A stretch of 10,427 nucleotides of DNA from JADJOY01 sp964450125. GTDB lineage: Bacteria > JADJOY01. The notes under the pieces are model-generated. The model did no database searches. It saw only the letters and a program-made list of their open reading frames with translations, and was not told the origin of the DNA. Positions 7,122 through 10,427 of this stretch are shown here, piece after piece. The translations under genes were made by a program, and so were the position numbers. Position 1 is the stretch's first letter. Each line of letters opens with the position of its first letter. The stretch spans positions 1 through 10,427 of the forward strand of contig CAYVDO010000300.1 in NCBI GenBank assembly GCA_964450125.1, read 5' to 3'.

Positions 7122-8036
7122 ATGACCAGAAACCGGCCACTCTTGAATCTCCGTGCCTTGGGTTGCGGCGCCGCCGCGCTCTTCATGACGACTCCGAGTT
7201 GGGCCGAGGAATACCCGTTCACAGTCGGCGGTGCCGAATACGTGAGCGAAGAAGCATTCGTGAAGGCTGGCCGGACCTGCGGCACGGCCGACGTCGATGC
7301 GGATACGGTGCACGAGATCGATGCTGCGTTGCGTGACCGCCGCGCCAACGGCCAGGCCGCTCGAGCCCCATACGGTGAAGTAAAAGTTTACTTCCACGTC
7401 ATCCACAACGGTAGCACGGGCTTGCTCGGGAAAAGTACGGCCGAGGCTCAGATGGCGGTGCTGAATGCCGCTTTCGCCGGCACGGGCATCTTCTTCACCC
7501 TCGAAGGGTTCGACCGCAACACCGACAACGCGAACCTCTTTCGGATGTCCGACGGCAGCACCGCCGAGTGGCAAGCCAAAAGTCTGTTGCGTCGAGGCGG
7601 ACGTGCCGACCTGAACATCTACACGGCGGCACCGTCCAGCGGCGTTCTGGGCTGGGCGACTCAGCCATGGGAATGGGCAAGCAACCCGACCGACGACGGC
7701 GTCGTCATCGACTACCGCACCGTGCCGGGTGGAACAGCGGACTCCTACAACGAAGGAGATACGCTCGTTCACGAGGTGGGACACTGGGTCGGCTTGTTCC
7801 ACACCTATCAGGGCGGGTGCACAGCACCGGCAGACAGCGTCGACGACACGCCGGCCGAAAAGAGCGCCGCATCGGGCTGCCCGACCAAGCGCAATACTTG
7901 TCCCGCGCTGCCAGGCAAAGATCCCGTGAAGAATTACATGGACTCCACGTCGGACGCCTGCCGCGTGCAGTTCACAGCCGACCAGATCGACCGCATGAAC
8001 GAGGTCATGGCCGTGTATCGCGCGAAACCGCTGTAA
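7122..8036 (+). CDS. Gene C: secreted M43 family zinc metalloprotease (pappalysin/ulilysin-like)
   Basis: Secreted metallo-endopeptidase. Residues 1-28 form a signal peptide (GCGAAALFMTTPSWA, cut before EEYPF). The zinc site is HEVGHWVGLFH (217-227), i.e. HExxHxxGxxH with H217, H221 and H227 as ligands and E218 as the catalytic base. The Met-turn is NYMDST (M273). FTADQIDRM (284-292) after it is typical of the family. RTCGT at 51-55 lies in the presumed propeptide, where C53 may cap the zinc in the zymogen (inference). Cysteines 233, 253, 260 and 280 have the spacing expected for the two disulfides of ulilysin-like enzymes. At 304 residues it is a normal single-domain M43 enzyme. The frame is open further upstream, but that stretch overlaps gene B out of frame. 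ATG 7122 is chosen because AAAGGG lies 7 bases before it and a signal peptide follows directly. Substrate unknown. Confidence 0.95.
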   Translation: MTRNRPLLNLRALGCGAAALFMTTPSWAEEYPFTVGGAEYVSEEAFVKAGRTCGTADVDADTVHEIDAALRDRRANGQAARAPYGEVKVYFHVIHNGSTGLLGKSTAEAQMAVLNAAFAGTGIFFTLEGFDRNTDNANLFRMSDGSTAEWQAKSLLRRGGRADLNIYTAAPSSGVLGWATQPWEWASNPTDDGVVIDYRTVPGGTADSYNEGDTLVHEVGHWVGLFHTYQGGCTAPADSVDDTPAEKSAASGCPTKRNTCPALPGKDPVKNYMDSTSDACRVQFTADQIDRMNEVMAVYRAKPL

Positions 8037-8206
8037 GCGAGAAATCGCGAACGCCCGAACGCCCTTCACGCCGGTTGATCCGCGGCCACGCGGAGACGCA
8101 CCTGAGATCGGCCTGGAGGCCCACCGGTCTCGCGGTGGGCCAAGCGTTCGCGGGGCCGGGCAACGGTCGGCGCGGGGATGCCCCGTGCGTTGGCGGATCG
8201 CTCGGG
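8037..8206. other. Convergent intergenic region between genes C and D
   Basis: About 170 bases with no gene. It contains a perfect 8-base tandem duplication GAACGCCC (8049-8056 and 8057-8064) soon after the gene C stop, and the hairpin listed separately. The region presumably serves to end transcription from both sides. Confidence 0.5.
8118..8141. terminator. Candidate bidirectional terminator hairpin
   Basis: GGCCCACCG (8118-8126) pairs perfectly with CGGTGGGCC (8133-8141) around a 6-base loop, between two convergent genes. No T-run follows on either strand, so it is not a classic intrinsic terminator, though T-poor hairpins are common at gene ends in GC-rich genomes. Confidence 0.5.
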
Positions 8207-8221
8207 TCACCGATCGGTGAC
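8206..8221. repeat. 16-bp perfect palindrome over the gene D stop codon
   Basis: GTCACCGATCGGTGAC is its own reverse complement and includes the TGA stop of gene D and the codons for its last residues. It may be a chance result of the codons, a binding site, or part of transcript-end structure. No role is shown by the sequence. Confidence 0.3.
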
Positions 8222-10427
8222 GACGACGGTCAGCGACTCGGCGACCCAATCTGTCGCACGCGCACTCGGGCGTGCCGTCCCCCCAGCGTCACGCGTCGCA
8301 GTCCCCCCCACAACCAAATTCGCGAGCGTGCGGCGTAGCCGGTCGAGGCTCGCGAGTTTCGCCTCGCGCTCCGATTCAGCTCGCGCCAGCTCCGCGCGAA
8401 TCTCGCTCGCCGTCGCGAGGTCGGAGGAGCAAAGGGCTCGCACGACGTCCTCTCCCGCGGGCGGCGTCACATTCCAGACGAAGCCGAGAGACGACTTGGC
8501 CAGTGAGTCCGGGAGGACGATCTCGGTCTTCCCTGGAATCCGGCCCTGCGGGAAGAGCTTTTCGGTCCGCGGCGGAAGTGGGAATATCTGCTGCACGTCG
8601 CCTTCCTTGGTGACGTAGGCGAGGGTCAGATAGCAATCCGCGCTCGCGCGCACGCGAAACTGCAAGGTGTTCTCGGATGTCGGCGGTTCGCCTTCCCGGT
8701 GGGCCTTGAACTCGCGCCGCGCCTTGGCTGGATCCGCGGCGTGGCGGAATTCGAGCGACAAGCGCGAGGCGGGATTCTCGATCGCGCGCAACTGGCTTGC
8801 TCGAACGAAACGTACGACCAGCGCCCCGAGCACCTGGGCCAGCTCATCGTCGGTGGCGCGTTGAATCGAGCGGATCGGGGTGCCTTCACCGTCCGTCACT
8901 TTGCATTCGGTGCCAGGAGGTGGCCGGTCGTCGCAAGCAATCGCGAAATCGGCGGCATCGCGCTCACCCACCAGCTTCGCGGTGCGGCCGACGCGTGCTC
9001 GAAGTGCCGCTTCGAGTGAGGCGCGGCGATTCGCAGCAAGCGATTCCACGCGGATCTCCATCGTTCCGAGCACGTCACCTGCCGACACCAGGATCGCCCG
9101 GGCCTGGGCAGGCACGGACGACGGCGAGAGCGACACCAGCGCGTCCCCCTCCGGGACGTCCTTCTGGCTGGCCTCCACGGTGGCTTCGGCGAGGGCTCGG
9201 CCTGGTTCGAAGCGCGTCTCCGCGGGCCCATACACGGCCCAGATCGACCCGGGGGTCGCACCGTGGCGAACACCACCCACCAGCCGGCCCGTCCCCGGCC
9301 TGGATCCTGCGGCCACCTCGACCCAGGTCTTTCGGGGTGCTTCCTCTCGTTGCGGGGCCGGCGTCGATGGCGACGGCGGGATGCTCCGGGGGATCAACGC
9401 CGCGTGGAGGCGTGCTTCGGGGCCGGACCAGCGCGGGTCGGTGGCCTTTCGCGATCGTCCTTCTTTGAGGCGAGCCACCGTAGGGACCACCTGGCTGCTC
9501 ATGAGCCCCTCGACTGGTAGCGTCGGATACCCGTCGAGCGCCTTGAACAGTGCCAGCGAGAAGACACCGTGCGGCACGCTCCCCTCGAGCGGACCGTCGA
9601 GGGCGCTCTGGTCGTCCTGCACCGCCGCCAGATGTACGTGCTGGAGGTCGGTGTCCTTGCGCGGAACGCCATAGATATTGGCTAGCTTTTCACAATAGAG
9701 ATCACGGCGTGGGTCACCCTCGAGCGACCGCGGCTGCAAACGACCCCGGGTCACGGTCCCCGAGTGGCACGAATCCGTCACGACGACGGCGTGCCTGCTC
9801 CGCAGCTGGCGCAGCAGATCGTAGAGCTCGTCGTCGACGACGTCCGGAACATCACCCTGCCGTCCGTCCTCCGGCACCCACGTCTCGTCGAGCTGATCCG
9901 GCTCGTCACCATTGCAGTCGGGTACCTGCGATCCGTGACCGCTGTAGTGGATGTAGACCACGTCGTCGGCTGCACTCGCCCGCACCAGGTTCCCGAGCGC
10001 CCCCAAGATTCCCTTGCGCGTGGCCTTCTTGTCTGTGAGCACCACGACGTTCTCCGGCGGAAACGAGAACTTCTTGATGAGCAGGTCCTTCATCATTCCC
10101 ACGTCGTTGACCGATCCAGTGAGGTTGACGAGCTCCTCCGACTGGTACTTGTTGATTCCGATCAGGAGCGCCCGGCGGGTCGGCACCCCTGCGGCGCTGG
10201 GCTGCGCCTGTTGCGAGGACACCTCGTCGACGGACCGGGCGACGCGAGTCGGCTCCGCGTCGTCGACGGGTTTCTTGGCTCGCGCGACGGCGGCGTCGGT
10301 GGCTCGAGTGGCGAGTGTCGAGGCAGAGGGAGCAGCCGGGGTCCTTTCGCTGGCCGCGAGCGTCGCGCAGTCTGCCAGCGCCAGCACGGCGCCGATCGCG
10401 ATCGCGATCGGCGTGAGGCTCGGTAGA
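8207..10427 (-). CDS. Gene D: exported caspase-fold (C14) protease with C-terminal DUF4384 domain, 5' end outside window
   Basis: Partial: the frame is open to the right edge. A GTG at 10387 could act as start, but the 13 codons before it read LPSLTPIAIAIGA and continue into VLALADCATLAA, a signal-peptide core, so translation begins beyond base 10427. Numbering here is from that GTG. A linker rich in Ala and Thr is followed by a caspase domain (about 71-335): RALLIGINKY strand, catalytic H151 in HYSGHG and catalytic C207 in TDSCHSG, as in metacaspase/caspase-like enzymes cutting after basic or acidic residues (specificity not predictable). A beta-rich middle part (about 355-535) contains a GRLVGGVRHGATPGSIWAVYG stretch. 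DUF4384 lies at about 545-655 (FRVRASADCYLTLAYVTKEG, IFPLPPRTEKLFP, GKTEIVLPD), then a short coiled coil and a tail. This architecture is a known bacterial type of unclear function. It converges on gene C. Confidence 0.92.
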   Translation of the reverse strand, partial: LPSLTPIAIAIGAVLALADCATLAASERTPAAPSASTLATRATDAAVARAKKPVDDAEPTRVARSVDEVSSQQAQPSAAGVPTRRALLIGINKYQSEELVNLTGSVNDVGMMKDLLIKKFSFPPENVVVLTDKKATRKGILGALGNLVRASAADDVVYIHYSGHGSQVPDCNGDEPDQLDETWVPEDGRQGDVPDVVDDELYDLLRQLRSRHAVVVTDSCHSGTVTRGRLQPRSLEGDPRRDLYCEKLANIYGVPRKDTDLQHVHLAAVQDDQSALDGPLEGSVPHGVFSLALFKALDGYPTLPVEGLMSSQVVPTVARLKEGRSRKATDPRWSGPEARLHAALIPRSIPPSPSTPAPQREEAPRKTWVEVAAGSRPGTGRLVGGVRHGATPGSIWAVYGPAETRFEPGRALAEATVEASQKDVPEGDALVSLSPSSVPAQARAILVSAGDVLGTMEIRVESLAANRRASLEAALRARVGRTAKLVGERDAADFAIACDDRPPPGTECKVTDGEGTPIRSIQRATDDELAQVLGALVVRFVRASQLRAIENPASRLSLEFRHAADPAKARREFKAHREGEPPTSENTLQFRVRASADCYLTLAYVTKEGDVQQIFPLPPRTEKLFPQGRIPGKTEIVLPDSLAKSSLGFVWNVTPPAGEDVVRALCSSDLATASEIRAELARAESEREAKLASLDRLRRTLANLVVGGTATRDAGGTARPSARATDWVAESLTVVVTDR

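Noticed and set aside
7086..8249. Minus-strand ORF of 387 codons opposite gene C
   Set aside because: Shadow of the metalloprotease gene, which carries HExxHxxGxxH and the Met-turn on the plus strand; the antisense product has no recognisable features.
8797..9674. Overlapping plus-strand ORFs opposite gene D
   Set aside because: Arg/Pro/Ser-rich products without motifs, antisense to the middle and caspase domains of gene D.
8207..10427. Gene D as a lipoprotein because of Cys7 in LALADC
   Set aside because: Asp directly before the cysteine does not fit a lipobox; a normal signal peptide ending near LAA/SER is more likely.
1..10427. CRISPR array, tRNA, rRNA, insertion sequence or prophage
   Set aside because: No regularly spaced repeats, no tRNA or rRNA-like stretch, no transposase or integrase motif and no flanking terminal inverted repeats were seen.

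Overview
The window is about 10.4 kb of high-GC DNA from a Gram-negative bacterium: there is a TolC-type outer-membrane channel with its periplasmic adaptor, and several products carry export signals. The mix of Ala/Pro-rich exported TPR-like proteins, a secreted M43 metalloprotease and an exported caspase-fold/DUF4384 protein resembles large-genome Myxococcota (Polyangia-like). That placement is an inference from gene content; no marker gene is present. A run of 10 Ns at 5606-5615 shows this is a draft scaffold.

Left part (14-3839, minus strand): one tight operon read right to left. It encodes a TolC-family channel, a MacA/HlyD-type adaptor and a MacB/LolD-type ABC ATPase. Both junctions are 4-base GTGA start/stop overlaps. 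The ATPase stands alone, so the matching FtsX/MacB-type permease should lie just left of the window.

Middle (3840-8036): a divergent promoter region, then a same-strand series of three genes for exported proteins. Genes A (4081-5941) and B (6038-7051) are paralogues built from a repeated helical TPR-like module of about 90 residues in two subtypes, arranged I-linker-I-II in A and I-II in B. Gene A looks truncated at about 5667 only because the N run is not a multiple of three; the reading frame clearly resumes after it and ends at 5941. Gene C (7122-8036) is a secreted M43 (pappalysin/ulilysin-like) zinc metalloprotease with all signature motifs.

Right part (8037-10427): a convergent intergenic stretch with a strong GC hairpin and a palindrome, then a minus-strand gene (D) for an exported caspase-fold protease with a C-terminal DUF4384 domain. 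Its frame is open to the right edge and a signal-peptide-like segment runs off the end, so its true start is outside the window.

The efflux operon is a recognisable machine. The A-B-C group with convergent D is the less ordinary part: two scaffold-like exported module proteins next to two exported proteases of unrelated families. Whether they work together cannot be decided from the sequence alone.
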